Shown: positions 7,979 to 16,554, counted from the stretch's first letter. The stretch is DNA of 64,000 nt from Pseudohoeflea sp964511625 (GCA_964511625.1 CAZEJG010000012.1:20791-84790); one strand, 5' to 3'. Translations and numbers: made by a program. The notes: generated from the letters alone by a model not told the origin.

Positions 7979-8590
7979 TCAGGCAGCGGCGCTTGGCCGG
8001 CTCGACACGTCGCGATACCAGCGCATGACGTTTTTTAGATGTTCCGGCCGCTCGATACGGGCGGGTTTCATGAAGTCGAAGGCGATCATTCCAGTGATGT
8101 CTGCGACCGAAAAGGTCTCGCCGGCGATGAAGGCCCGACCCGCCAGTTCGCCGTCGAGAAACTCGAGGAATTCGAGCGCCTTGGGGCGGTTCGCCTCCCC
8201 CCATTCGGCGATCTGCGGCACTTCCCACTCCTTCATGGCCGGGTGGGTATGACGGAAGGCGGCAGCGACCGCGCCGAGAAAGTTGAGCTCCATCCGCCGG
8301 TTCCACATTTCGACCTGGGCTTGTTCGAGTGCACTGGTCCCGAACAGCGCCGGCTCGGGATGCAGGAGTTCGAAATAGCGACAGATGGCGATCGATTCGG
8401 TCAGAACGGTGTCGTCATCGAGTTCCAGCACCGGCAGGCGCTGCAACGGATTGAGTGCGGTGATCGAAGAGTCGCGATGGCCCATCGCGCCCATGTCGAC
8501 CGGTACCATTTCGACCTCGATCCCCTTTTCCGCCAGGAAAACCCGAACCCTCCGCGGATTCGGCGCCTTGCCGCCATCATAGAGTTTCAT
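7979..8590 (-). CDS. Glutathione S-transferase family protein
   Basis: The protein has 203 aa. The N-terminal thioredoxin-like domain (MKLYDGGKAPNPRRVRVFLAEKGIEVE, then LQRLPVLELDDDTVLTESIAICRYF with the cis-Pro and glutathione-binding Glu-Ser) is followed by the all-alpha GST C-domain. GGGAGGGAGAA precedes the ATG at 8590; an upstream in-frame extension lacks GST sequence. The likely function is glutathione conjugation or reduction of an electrophile; the substrate is unknown. It lies between the nuclease and the UDG-like gene, all on the minus strand. Confidence 0.9.
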   Translation of the reverse strand: MKLYDGGKAPNPRRVRVFLAEKGIEVEMVPVDMGAMGHRDSSITALNPLQRLPVLELDDDTVLTESIAICRYFELLHPEPALFGTSALEQAQVEMWNRRMELNFLGAVAAAFRHTHPAMKEWEVPQIAEWGEANRPKALEFLEFLDGELAGRAFIAGETFSVADITGMIAFDFMKPARIERPEHLKNVMRWYRDVSSRPSAAA

Positions 8591-8649
8591 AGCGATTCTC
8601 CCTCCCTGTTGCATCGGGGCAAACGTCTGCCCGTATCCTCGGTTGCAGA

Positions 8650-9243
8650 TCAGACACCGAGCAGCGCCCGGAGAAAAGCCCGAATCCGCCCCGGTGTCTC
8701 GTGCGGCGGTTCCTCCGCCGCGCCCTGACGCTTGCGCCACTCCGATGGACGCTCGAAATCGCCGGCCCAAATCCCGGCCCTCTCGGCCCGGGCGAACTGT
8801 TCCTCGGCGACAAAGTCCCCGTAGGCGACCGCAAAGCCCGATCGCACCATCCACGCATTGAGAAACACGTCACGGGCTTCGCAATCGGCGAGATCGCGGC
8901 CATAGCGATCCTTCCCGTAGAGCCGGCATGCTGTGCTCGTGTCGGCAGTCAGCGAGAGCAGCTGTTGTTTGGCCACCTGCCCGCACGGCGTTTTCGTCCC
9001 GGGCTCCTCGCAGGTCTGGTCGCGCTCCGGCGCATCGATCCCGCGCAGCCGCAGCCGCCGCCCGGCCAGTTCGATCGTATCGCCGTCGATCACCCGTGCT
9101 CCGCCCTCCACACGCTCCCGAAACTGGTCGTCGACCAAGGCAGCAGCCAGTGACAGAGCGAGGACGAAGCACAGCGCCGTCACCACGTCGAACAGTCTGA
9201 ACCCGCGTCGACGTCCGAACCCGCGCCGTCTCACCCGCCTCAC
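8650..9243 (-). CDS. Thermonuclease (SNase-domain) family protein, membrane anchored or secreted
   Basis: The protein has 197 aa. After a basic N-terminus (about 17 residues rich in Arg) comes one hydrophobic helix, VVTALCFVLALSLAAALV, then the SNase domain. Catalytic elements RVIDGDTI, RLRGIDAPERDQTC and YGKDRYGRDLA correspond to the Arg35/Asp40/Glu43/Arg87 regions of staphylococcal nuclease. It should be exported as a Ca-dependent nuclease or kept as an anchored protein. The first codon is GTG (9243), with another in-frame GTG at 9234; no ATG is available and no strong RBS is visible. Confidence 0.85.
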   Translation of the reverse strand: MRRVRRRGFGRRRGFRLFDVVTALCFVLALSLAAALVDDQFRERVEGGARVIDGDTIELAGRRLRLRGIDAPERDQTCEEPGTKTPCGQVAKQQLLSLTADTSTACRLYGKDRYGRDLADCEARDVFLNAWMVRSGFAVAYGDFVAEEQFARAERAGIWAGDFERPSEWRKRQGAAEEPPHETPGRIRAFLRALLGV

Positions 9244-9380
9244 GATGCGGCACCGAACCGGGCTATCGCGCGCACCGGTCCGGAACGGCGCCGGAGGCCG
9301 GAAAACCCGTCTATTCTCTCATCTGAAAACAGCTTCTTAAGCATTGGGACCTAGGGTGATCCGTCGAAACCTAACTAATT

Positions 9381-10928
9381 ATGCACCATGTCATGAGCCA
9401 AACCGGCAGCACGGCGGACAAGATCATTGTCGATCTGACGCGGACGCACAAGAACGCGGCCGTGGTGAAGACCGTGCGCGTGACACGCGACAAGCTCCAG
9501 AACGGACGCGCCGCACCCACCGCCTTCGACCGCGAACTGATGATGATGCATGTCAGCGCGGTCCTGCAGGGCGCTGCCGCACCGCCGTTCCTCGTCATCA
9601 TGACGGCCATCACCGGCCTTTATTTCGATGCCGCAGCCGACCTTCTCCTGTGGGCCTTCGGCGCGCTCTGCGCCTATGCCGGCCTGTTGCTGATGGCGCG
9701 GCGGGCCGCAAGGCAATTCGGCGACGAGGACTTCGCGTCACGCTGGAAGAAGCGTTTCATCCTCAGCTACCTGGTGATCGGCTCCTGCTGGGCGGTGTTC
9801 GCGCTGCGCAGTTGCACCGCCTGCACCGGCGCGACATTCGATTTCTACGTCGCCACCGTTCTGGTGATCGCTGTCGCCGCGACCGCGATGTCGACCTTCA
9901 CCCTGCGCTTCGGACTGATCGCAGCCTTCACCCCGAGCCTCATGGCGCTCGTCTACAAGGCCACTTTCAATCCCATCCCGGCGAACGTCTCGATCCTGGC
10001 GCTGTTTGCGGCCACCTCGGCCATGTTCCTGTTCGTCTCGCAGCGCCTCAGGACCACCAACCTCAGGATGCTCGGCTACCAGGCCGAAAAGGACAGCCTG
10101 ATCGCCGAACTCGAGGTCGCCAAATCCGTCTCCGACGAAGCCCGACGGCGCGCGGAGGAGGCCAACCTCGCCAAGTCCCGTTTCCTCGCATCGATGAGCC
10201 ACGAACTGCGCACGCCGCTCAATGCCATTCTCGGCTTTTCCGAGGTGATGTCGGGCGAGGTGCTGGGACCGATTGAGAACGCGAACTACAAGGAGTATGT
10301 CGGCGACATCCACCGCTCGGGCCAGCATCTGTTGAACCTGATCAACGAGATCCTCGACCTGTCGCGCATCGAGGCAGGCCGCTACGAACTCAACGAGGCG
10401 GCGCTCTCGCTTGCGGACCTCGCCTCGGACTGCATCGGGCTGGTACAGCTCAAGGCGCGTTCGAAGAACATCCGCATCACCGAGACTTTCGAGCCGGACC
10501 TGCCCAATCTCTGGGTCGACGAGAAGTCGATGCGGCAGGTGATCCTCAATCTCCTGTCCAACGCCGTGAAGTTTACGACCGCTGGCGGCGAGATCAACGT
10601 CAAGGTTGGCTGGACAGCCGGCGGCGGCCAGTATGTGGCGATCCGTGACAACGGCCCCGGCATCGCGGAGGAAGAGATCCCCGTGGTGCTCTCGGCCTTC
10701 GGTCAGGGCTCCATCGCCATCAAGAGCGCCGAACAGGGCACCGGTCTCGGCCTGCCGATCGTTCAGGCGATACTGGCCAAGCATGGCGGCGAATTCGTTC
10801 TCAAGTCGAAGCTGCGCGAGGGCACCGAGGCGATCGCCATCCTGCCCGCCAACCGCGTCATCGCCGGCATGGAAGCCGTCGAGGGTGTGGCCCGCGCCGA
10901 ACGCAAGAAGCGCCAGGCCTTCAGCTGA
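9381..10928 (+). CDS. Membrane sensor histidine kinase, PleC/PdhS-like (HisKA + HATPase_c)
   Basis: The protein has 515 aa. About six hydrophobic helices fill residues 50-220 (for example FLVIMTAITGLYF, FILSYLVIGSCWAVFALRSC, FDFYVATVLVIAVAATAMST). A coiled coil rich in E/A/K leads into the phospho-acceptor H-box FLASMSHELRTPLNAILGFSE. N (NLLSNAVKF), G1 (IRDNGPGI) and G2 (GTGLGLPI) boxes are intact. The H-box type and FSEVMSGEVLGP are typical of the alphaproteobacterial PleC/PdhS group that acts on DivK-like regulators. No response regulator lies nearby, so it is an orphan kinase. The start could also be the ATG at 9393; neither has a clear RBS. Confidence 0.9.
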   Translation: MHHVMSQTGSTADKIIVDLTRTHKNAAVVKTVRVTRDKLQNGRAAPTAFDRELMMMHVSAVLQGAAAPPFLVIMTAITGLYFDAAADLLLWAFGALCAYAGLLLMARRAARQFGDEDFASRWKKRFILSYLVIGSCWAVFALRSCTACTGATFDFYVATVLVIAVAATAMSTFTLRFGLIAAFTPSLMALVYKATFNPIPANVSILALFAATSAMFLFVSQRLRTTNLRMLGYQAEKDSLIAELEVAKSVSDEARRRAEEANLAKSRFLASMSHELRTPLNAILGFSEVMSGEVLGPIENANYKEYVGDIHRSGQHLLNLINEILDLSRIEAGRYELNEAALSLADLASDCIGLVQLKARSKNIRITETFEPDLPNLWVDEKSMRQVILNLLSNAVKFTTAGGEINVKVGWTAGGGQYVAIRDNGPGIAEEEIPVVLSAFGQGSIAIKSAEQGTGLGLPIVQAILAKHGGEFVLKSKLREGTEAIAILPANRVIAGMEAVEGVARAERKKRQAFS

Positions 10929-10949
10929 CCTTTTCCCGGACCGGAAGCC

Positions 10950-11966
10950 TCAGTCTTTTCCGCTGACACCCGCCTGTGCGAAGGTCGCCATGCCCGAATG
11001 GCAAAGTGCTGCAGCCTTGACGATCCCCGCCGCAAGCGCAGCACCCGTCCCCTCGCCCAGCCGCATGCCTAGCGCCAAGAGCGGCGTCTTGCCGAGCCTG
11101 TCGAGCACCTTGATGTGGCCGGGTTCGGCCGAGACGTGACCGATCAGGCAATGATCGAGCGCGCGCGGGTTGGCCGCATGCAGCACGGCGGCTGCGGCGG
11201 TGGCGACATAGCCGTCGATCAGCACCGGAATGCGCTGGACGCGCGCCGCCAAGATCGCGCCGGCCATCGCCGCGACCTCGCGACCACCCAGACGGCGCAG
11301 CACTTCGAGCGGATCGCCCAGATGCGGACCATGCAGGGCAACCGCCTTCTCCACGGCCGCGATCTTGCGCTCGAGAATCTCGCCTTCCGACCCGGTGCCC
11401 GGCCCGACCCACTCCTTCGCCTCGCCGCCATAGAGCGCATGGAAGATGGCCGCTGCGATGGTGGTGTTGCCGATACCCATCTCGCCGATGCAAAGAAGAT
11501 CGGTTCCGCCGGCGACGGCTTCCATGCCGAAGGCCATGGTGGCGGCACAACTGCGCTCGTCGAGCGCCGCTTCCTCGGTGATGTCACCGGTCGGAATGTC
11601 GAGCGCCAGATCGAAGATCTTCAGGCCGAGATCGTTGGCGATGCAGATCTGGTTGACGGCAGCGCCACCGGCGGCGAAATTGTCGACCATCTGCTTGGTG
11701 ACGGACGACGGGAACGGCGTGACACCCTGCTTGGTCACCCCGTGATTGCCGGCGAAGATGGCCACCAGCGGACGGCTGACCTGGGGCGGCCGGCCCGTCC
11801 AGGCCGCGAGCCAGAAAGCAATTTCCTCAAGACGACCGAGCGAACCGGCGGGCTTTGTCAGCTGCGCATCGCGTTCACGCGCCGCCACCAGTTGCGCCGA
11901 ATCGGGTTCGGGAAGGTTCTTGAGGAGTTCCCGGAAGTCGTCGAATGGCAGGCCGCTGGTGCTCAT
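10950..11966 (-). CDS. cobT: Nicotinate-nucleotide--dimethylbenzimidazole phosphoribosyltransferase
   Basis: The protein has 338 aa, the family size. It activates dimethylbenzimidazole to alpha-ribazole phosphate for the lower ligand of cobalamin. Conserved segments are FAGNHGVTKQGVTPFPSSVT, CIGEMGIGNTTIAAAI, LGGREVAAMAGAILAAR and the C-terminal LGEGTGAALA with the catalytic Glu. The ATG at 11966 has AAAGGA upstream. It is back to back with cobS, so the two enzymes that build and attach the nucleotide loop diverge from one 122-bp gap. In Pseudomonas denitrificans nomenclature this gene is cobU. Confidence 0.96.
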   Translation of the reverse strand: MSTSGLPFDDFRELLKNLPEPDSAQLVAARERDAQLTKPAGSLGRLEEIAFWLAAWTGRPPQVSRPLVAIFAGNHGVTKQGVTPFPSSVTKQMVDNFAAGGAAVNQICIANDLGLKIFDLALDIPTGDITEEAALDERSCAATMAFGMEAVAGGTDLLCIGEMGIGNTTIAAAIFHALYGGEAKEWVGPGTGSEGEILERKIAAVEKAVALHGPHLGDPLEVLRRLGGREVAAMAGAILAARVQRIPVLIDGYVATAAAAVLHAANPRALDHCLIGHVSAEPGHIKVLDRLGKTPLLALGMRLGEGTGAALAAGIVKAAALCHSGMATFAQAGVSGKD

Positions 11967-12088
11967 CTCTGGTCCTTTGCATGTCAGCCGCATGACGCGC
12001 GGCGCTGTCGGGTGTAAAGATCGAATCGAGAGAATTCAATCGCGCCCGCGTCCGGATCGGGCCTCGAACCGACATCGGCAGGGCGTTC

Positions 12089-12871
12089 ATGGATTTCAGA
12101 GACATTCCGGCAGAAACCACGCGCTCGATCGCCTTTCTCAGCCGGCTGCCGGTCCCCGACCGGCTGTTCGGCACCACGCCCTGGAAGATCAGTGGCGCCG
12201 TCGGTGTCTTTCCGCTTGCAGGCATCGTCATCGCCCTGCCCGCCGCCTGTCTCGCGGTCGTCTTCGGATGGCTCGGCGTTCCGGCGGCGGTGACGGCCAT
12301 TCTCGTGCTCATGACCATGATCCTGGTGACGGGTGCGCTGCATGAGGACGGGATCGCGGACTGCGCCGATGCCTTCGGCGCCGGTGGTGCGCGAACCCGC
12401 ATGCTCGACATCCTCAAGGACAGCCGCATCGGCGCCTACGGAACCTTGGCGCTCATCTTCTCGGTCGGACTGCGGGCGGTCGCGCTTACCGTCGTCATCG
12501 CCGTCGGCCCTCCCCTTGCAGCCGCCTTGACGCTGTTGGCCGCCGCGGCGCTGAGCCGCGGGCTGATGGTCTGGCACTGGCGTCGCCTTCCCGCGGCGCG
12601 AACGGACGGGGTCTCGGCCGGCGCCGGCCGTCCGTCGCCCGAGAATGCCTATCTCGGGCTCGGAATCGGCGTCGCGATCGGCATCCTGCTTCCGATCTCC
12701 CAGGCCGGTCCGGTCGCCAGCCTGATCGCCGTCGGCTTTGCCGTTCTGGCAACCGACCTCTGGACGCGCTATGTGGACCACAAGATCGCCGGCCAGACGG
12801 GCGACACGATCGGAGCGACCCAGCAGATCGCCGAGACCGTGTTTCTGGTCAGTCTTGTTTCCGCCCTCTGA
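12089..12871 (+). CDS. cobS: Adenosylcobinamide-GDP ribazoletransferase (cobalamin synthase)
   Basis: The protein has 260 aa and is an integral membrane enzyme joining adenosylcobinamide-GDP and alpha-ribazole. The family signature TGALHEDGIADCADAFGAGG (residues about 82-101) is present, flanked by several hydrophobic helices (IVIALPAACLAVVFGWLGVP, AVTAILVLMTMILV). It is divergent from cobT. I see no cobalamin riboswitch element in the shared upstream gap. It probably starts an operon with the DUF1289 protein and the aspartic protease that follow closely. Confidence 0.96.
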   Translation: MDFRDIPAETTRSIAFLSRLPVPDRLFGTTPWKISGAVGVFPLAGIVIALPAACLAVVFGWLGVPAAVTAILVLMTMILVTGALHEDGIADCADAFGAGGARTRMLDILKDSRIGAYGTLALIFSVGLRAVALTVVIAVGPPLAAALTLLAAAALSRGLMVWHWRRLPAARTDGVSAGAGRPSPENAYLGLGIGVAIGILLPISQAGPVASLIAVGFAVLATDLWTRYVDHKIAGQTGDTIGATQQIAETVFLVSLVSAL

Positions 12872-12916
12872 CATGCCGACATGGGATACGGCGCACCGAC
12901 GTTGACTGAAGGACCG

Positions 12917-13144
12917 ATGAGCATCGAAAGCCCCTGCATCCTGATCTGCTCGATCGACGAGAAGACCGGCTACTGCTTCGGCTGCGGCCGGACCTCCGCC
13001 GAGATCGCCGGCTGGCTGTCCTTCAACCCCGAAGAGCGACGCGACGTCATGGCCGGTCTGCCCGCGCGCCTCGCCCAGCTCGAGCGAAAGCCACGCCGGC
13101 AAACCCGGCGGTCGCGGCTCGCTGCCGAAAGGTCCGAGCCATGA
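12917..13144 (+). CDS. DUF1289 domain protein
   Basis: The protein has 75 aa. Residues 1-50 carry the DUF1289 pattern SPCILICSIDEKTGYCFGCGRT with four cysteines (C-x3-C, then C-x2-C), followed by E.. GWLSF and a basic tail. The cysteine layout suggests a small metal or iron-sulfur site; the function is unknown. The ATG at 12917 is chosen because GAAGGA precedes it. Its stop overlaps the start of the next gene by 4 bp (ATGA), so the two are translationally coupled. Confidence 0.87.
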   Translation: MSIESPCILICSIDEKTGYCFGCGRTSAEIAGWLSFNPEERRDVMAGLPARLAQLERKPRRQTRRSRLAAERSEP

Positions 13145-13848
13145 AGTCCGGCGGCGGTCTCATCCTTGTTCTCGGCGTGCTCGCCGGAGCGCTGGTGCTC
13201 CTTATCCTCAATCACGACACCGGCCGGACTTTCTCTATGGCCAATGATGATTTCGCGTCCGTCGCCTATCTCGGCGTTATCGGCGCGGTGATCGCCGCCG
13301 GCATCGTCGGCTCGCACCGCCATATCGGCGAGCTGATCCGCAACCTCTTCCTCTGGTGTGTGATTATCCTGGCGCTCGTGGCCGGATGGACCTGGCGCGA
13401 CCAGCTCTTCGATCTCGGCGGAGAGCTCGTGGCGAGCCTCGATCCCGCCAGACCGGTGGTTCTGGTTTCCGGCAACAATCCCGAAATCGCGCTCAAAAAG
13501 TCGCTCAACGGCCATTTCATCACCGACGCCACGGTCAACGGCGCCTCGGTGCGCTTCATGGTCGACACCGGCGCAACGACGATCGCGCTCACCTATGACG
13601 ACGCGATCGACGCGGGCATCGATCCCGAAAGCCTGCAGTTCACCCAGCCGATCATGACCGCCAACGGCATGGCCATGGCGGCTTCCGTGCGTATCGACCG
13701 CCTGGAAATCGGGCCCATCGTCCGCCAGGACCTGCGTGCCACCGTGGCCGCAGAGGGCAAGCTCGAACAGAGCCTGCTCGGAATGAACTTCATTTCCTCC
13801 CTCACCTCCTTCGAGATGCGGCGGAACGAGGTCATCCTGCGCGACTGA
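13141..13848 (+). CDS. Retropepsin-like aspartic protease, TIGR02281 type, membrane anchored
   Basis: The protein has 235 aa. Two or three N-terminal hydrophobic helices (GLILVLGVLAGALVLLIL, YLGVIGAVIAAGIVG, LFLWCVIILALVAGW) are followed by one retropepsin-like domain with the active-site FMVDTGATTIALTYDDA and the flap-like segment NGMAMAASVRIDRLEIG, ending at LLGMNFISSLTSFEM. As a single-domain protease it should work as a dimer, exposed at the periplasmic face. The physiological substrate is unknown. It overlaps the DUF1289 gene, and these two plus cobS are a likely operon. Confidence 0.88.
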   Translation: MKSGGGLILVLGVLAGALVLLILNHDTGRTFSMANDDFASVAYLGVIGAVIAAGIVGSHRHIGELIRNLFLWCVIILALVAGWTWRDQLFDLGGELVASLDPARPVVLVSGNNPEIALKKSLNGHFITDATVNGASVRFMVDTGATTIALTYDDAIDAGIDPESLQFTQPIMTANGMAMAASVRIDRLEIGPIVRQDLRATVAAEGKLEQSLLGMNFISSLTSFEMRRNEVILRD

Positions 13849-13851
13849 GTG

Positions 13852-14670
13852 TCAGGCGAGGCTGACGAAGAAGCGCGCCGCCACCAGCAGCATGAAGATG
13901 CCGAAGGCGACTTCCATCTGCCGCTTGTTCAAGGCGTGGGCGACGTTGACGCCGAGCGGCGCGCACACCAGCGACAACGGAATGACCAGCGCCACGGTGA
14001 GCCAGTTGACGAAACCGGTGGAAAACGGCGGCAGTCCGGCTTCACCCCACCCGGCCCAGATATAGCCGATCAGGCCGGGCACCGAGATCAGCACACCGAC
14101 GCCCGACGAGGTCGCCACCGCCTGGTGCACCGGACGACCGAACATCGTCATGAAGGTGTTGTTGAGAACGCCGCCGCCGATCCCCATCAGCGCCGAAAGC
14201 ATACCGATGAAGGCGCCGACCATGGCCCGCCACGGATTGGCCGGCAGATCGGAGCCGAAGCGCCAGTTCTCCCGGTTGAGAAGCATGCGGATGCCGAGCA
14301 CCACAGCGATGCAGGCGAAGATGGTCCGAAGCCCGGCGCTCGATATGGACGCCACGATCAGGCTGGCGACGATGACGCCCACCGGCACCGCGATCACCCA
14401 CTGCCTGAGCAGGTCCATGTCCACCGCGCCGCGCTTCTTGTGCGACAGGAAGGAGCGGATCGAGGTCGGCACGATGATCGCCAGCGACGTGCCGACGGCG
14501 ACATGCATCCGTACCGATTCCGGAACACCGGTGACGCCCAGCACCTGATAGAACACCGGCACCAGGATCGCTCCGCCCCCGATACCGAAGAGCCCCGCGA
14601 GAAAACCCGAGACACTGCCGGCGACGACGAGGGCCGCGCCGAACCAGACGAGATCATGAAGTGGAGGCAT
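13852..14670 (-). CDS. TauE/SafE (DUF81) family membrane transporter
   Basis: The protein has 272 aa with about eight hydrophobic helices. The family hallmark FLAGLFGIGGGAILVPVFY occurs near residues 24-42 and its pseudo-repeat GMLSALMGIGGGVLNNTFM in the second half. Family members export sulfite, sulfoacetate or related organosulfur anions, but the substrate cannot be read from the sequence. It converges tail to tail with the protease gene (3 bp between stop codons) and has its own promoter region upstream. Confidence 0.92.
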   Translation of the reverse strand: MPPLHDLVWFGAALVVAGSVSGFLAGLFGIGGGAILVPVFYQVLGVTGVPESVRMHVAVGTSLAIIVPTSIRSFLSHKKRGAVDMDLLRQWVIAVPVGVIVASLIVASISSAGLRTIFACIAVVLGIRMLLNRENWRFGSDLPANPWRAMVGAFIGMLSALMGIGGGVLNNTFMTMFGRPVHQAVATSSGVGVLISVPGLIGYIWAGWGEAGLPPFSTGFVNWLTVALVIPLSLVCAPLGVNVAHALNKRQMEVAFGIFMLLVAARFFVSLA

Positions 14671-14963
14671 GAGGAGACCTGAAGGATGGGATGTGACAAG
14701 CGGATGACGTTATCCACAGCGCTACCCTCTATGGGCCGGAAAGGAAAGCCTTCCGTCACGCGGCTGTAACGTTGCGCGGGCATGGTCGCGCCCGGATGCA
14801 GCCGACAATTTGCCCCGACCGCGCCGCATCCTTTGCTCGCCGACGGCCCCCCGATAGCCGCGTCGAGTGCAGCGAAGGCCGGGAAACCCTCGTCCCCCTC
14901 TCTCGGTTTTCGTTTTCGGCCGGTTTTCACCGGCCATTTTTTTGTCCGGAGAATGGCGCCGGT
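14671..14963. other. Intergenic region, tauE-like promoter side plus an unassigned terminator
   Basis: No convincing gene is seen. The left part should hold the minus-strand promoter of the TauE/SafE gene. The right part carries a plus-strand terminator (14918-14943) with no plus-strand gene directly in front of it, which leaves room for a small RNA. Confidence 0.5.
14918..14943 (+). terminator. Orphan Rho-independent terminator
   Basis: GGCCGG-TTTTCA-CCGGCC forms a six-GC-pair hairpin followed by A and seven Ts. The T run follows only in the plus direction, opposite to both flanking genes, so it does not end either of them. Readthrough from the protease operon ending at 13848, or an unannotated small RNA, would be needed to use it. 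Confidence 0.7.
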
Positions 14964-15956
14964 CTACTTGCCCATGTTGCAGTATTTCCGCCCCGACTTG
15001 CGGTCGCGCAGATCGAAATGGAAATGGTCGGCATGCTGGCGGTTGGTGCCGGGGCCGAGAACCGTGTTGAAATACTTGCACGAGTCCGAGCGCACATTGG
15101 TCAGCAGGCTCTTTTCCCGGAAGGCGAAGAAGCCCGGCTTGTGCACGTCGATGGTCCGACCGCTGTCGAGCGTGATTGCGCCGATATCGATCGCGTTGCC
15201 GGTGGCGTGTTCGGACATCGGCGGGTTGCGGTCGTTGTTGTTCATGCGACGGCAGGAATAGGACGACATCTGCTTGATCGAAGAGATGCCCGAGAGATAG
15301 CGCGCCCGTGTCGACGGCGCGAGATCGTTCTTCACCCACTGGGCGAAAGCCAGCGTGATCTGGCAGTTCAGCGTCGCAGCCGGCTTGATGGCGATGCCAC
15401 CGGAAAGCCCCTTGAGCTTGACGGGATGGGCGATGCCGCAGGACTTGCCGTTGCCGACCGCCGGAATGTCCTCATAGACCACGCCGAGGCGCTTGAGCTG
15501 CTGGCGGCAATTGCGCTCGGAAACAGGCATGCCGCCGGCCCATTCGGGACGGGCGAGCGGATCCTCGATGCGCGGCATGTAGGCCACGCGTTCTTCTTGG
15601 ATCGGCTGGGGTTCCGCAATCGGCCGGGCCTCGGCGATAGGCTGGGCATCGTCGGGGACGCGGAGATAACCGGTGGGAGCCTCACCGACCTGGACGGATT
15701 CTTCTTCCGCCAGCGAATAAGGCCGGGAGCCGTCCTGATAGCCGGACAGCTGTTCGACGGAGACAAGGCTGGAATTCGAGCGCGACGCATCGGGCGCCAC
15801 GAGATAGCCGGTGGGGGCCACAGGTTCAGGCATCATGATCGGCTGCGGGCTGGGAGCAAACGACAGCACTTCGGCCGGCGGCACCGGATCGCCGCTGCAG
15901 CCTGCAAGCAGGGCCGCCAAAACGCAGGCGATCGACGCGGCTTTGCCACGACGCAT
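14964..15956 (-). CDS. Extensin-like (LAS-fold) lipoprotein
   Basis: The protein has 330 aa from the ATG at 15956. The n-region MRRGK, a hydrophobic stretch and LLAGCS form a lipobox with the lipidated Cys near residue 19. A Pro/Ala-rich linker carries two copies of APTGYL.xPD and a short PIAEARPIAEPQPIQ repeat. The C-terminal extensin-like domain has SEHATGNAIDIGA and HADHFHFD, the His/Asp zinc-binding pattern of LAS/M15-type D,D-carboxypeptidases, so it may trim or bind peptidoglycan. An in-frame extension up to 16058 is possible, but the lipobox decides the start. No strong RBS is visible. Confidence 0.85.
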   Translation of the reverse strand: MRRGKAASIACVLAALLAGCSGDPVPPAEVLSFAPSPQPIMMPEPVAPTGYLVAPDASRSNSSLVSVEQLSGYQDGSRPYSLAEEESVQVGEAPTGYLRVPDDAQPIAEARPIAEPQPIQEERVAYMPRIEDPLARPEWAGGMPVSERNCRQQLKRLGVVYEDIPAVGNGKSCGIAHPVKLKGLSGGIAIKPAATLNCQITLAFAQWVKNDLAPSTRARYLSGISSIKQMSSYSCRRMNNNDRNPPMSEHATGNAIDIGAITLDSGRTIDVHKPGFFAFREKSLLTNVRSDSCKYFNTVLGPGTNRQHADHFHFDLRDRKSGRKYCNMGK

Positions 15957-16083
15957 GAAACGAGAATGATCTGACTGGCCCCGACGCAACACTGACCCGG
16001 CCTCCTGAATGCTTGAAGGGCCATTTTTATCAGCTGAACGTAAAGGAAGACTGAGCACGGGCGTCAGGAGCTGTGGCGAAAAT

Positions 16084-16120
16084 GCGGCAGCCGGACCGGA
16101 ACCGATTTGCCGTCTGCCGC
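16084..16120. repeat. Inverted repeat GCGGCAG ... CTGCCGC
   Basis: Perfect 7-bp arms (16084-16090 and 16114-16120) with a 23-base loop, in the gap between the extensin-like lipoprotein and the thioesterase. No T run follows, so it is not an obvious terminator. Confidence 0.3.
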
Positions 16121-16173
16121 TTCAAATCTCCATGACCGCCGTCTAAGACAGAAAAGCAGAAAGAGGACCGACC

Positions 16174-16554
16174 ATGACCAAGCCAGCCGGCGAACTGACC
16201 CTGAGAACCCTTGCCATGCCCGGCGACGCCAATGCCGCCGGCGACATTTTCGGCGGCTGGGTCATGGCGCAGATGGATTTGGCCTGCGGCATCCGCGCCG
16301 CCGAGCGCGCCCGCGGACGCGTGGTCACCGCCGCCGTCAACGAGATGTCCTTCGCCATGCCGGTCAAGATCGGCGACACGCTCTGCATCTACACCGACAT
16401 CGTCAAGATCGGCACCACCTCGATGACGCTGCAGGTCGAGGCCTGGGCCCAGCGTTATCTCTCGCCGACGATGGAAAAGGTCACCCATGCGACCTTCGTG
16501 ATGGTGGCCCTCGACGGCACCGGCAAGCCGACCCCGCTTCCGCCCGAGGAATAA
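16174..16554 (+). CDS. Acyl-CoA thioesterase, YciA-like hot-dog fold
   Basis: The protein has 126 aa. The hot-dog domain contains PGDANAAGDIFGGWVMAQMDLA, with the Asn/Asp active-site region of the YciA/BACH group, then VVTAAVNEMSFAMPVKIGDTLCIY and VTHATFVMVAL. It hydrolyses short to medium acyl-CoAs in the cytosol and probably acts as a hexamer like its relatives. GAGGACC precedes the start. It is a single gene with its own upstream region, divergent from the extensin-like lipoprotein. Confidence 0.93.
   Translation: MTKPAGELTLRTLAMPGDANAAGDIFGGWVMAQMDLACGIRAAERARGRVVTAAVNEMSFAMPVKIGDTLCIYTDIVKIGTTSMTLQVEAWAQRYLSPTMEKVTHATFVMVALDGTGKPTPLPPEE

Noticed and set aside
9244..9380. Stress-sigma (EcfG-type GGAAC/CGTT) promoter before the histidine kinase
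   Set aside because: A GGAAC is present but no CGTT follows at 16-17 bp, so I do not call it.
11967..12088. Cobalamin riboswitch between cobT and cobS
   Set aside because: I looked for a B12-box-like core on both strands and saw none. The gap is also short for a riboswitch plus two promoters.
14772..15974. Plus-strand open frame opposite the extensin-like gene
   Set aside because: It covers the small-RNA candidate and the antisense of a conserved domain. No protein family fits.
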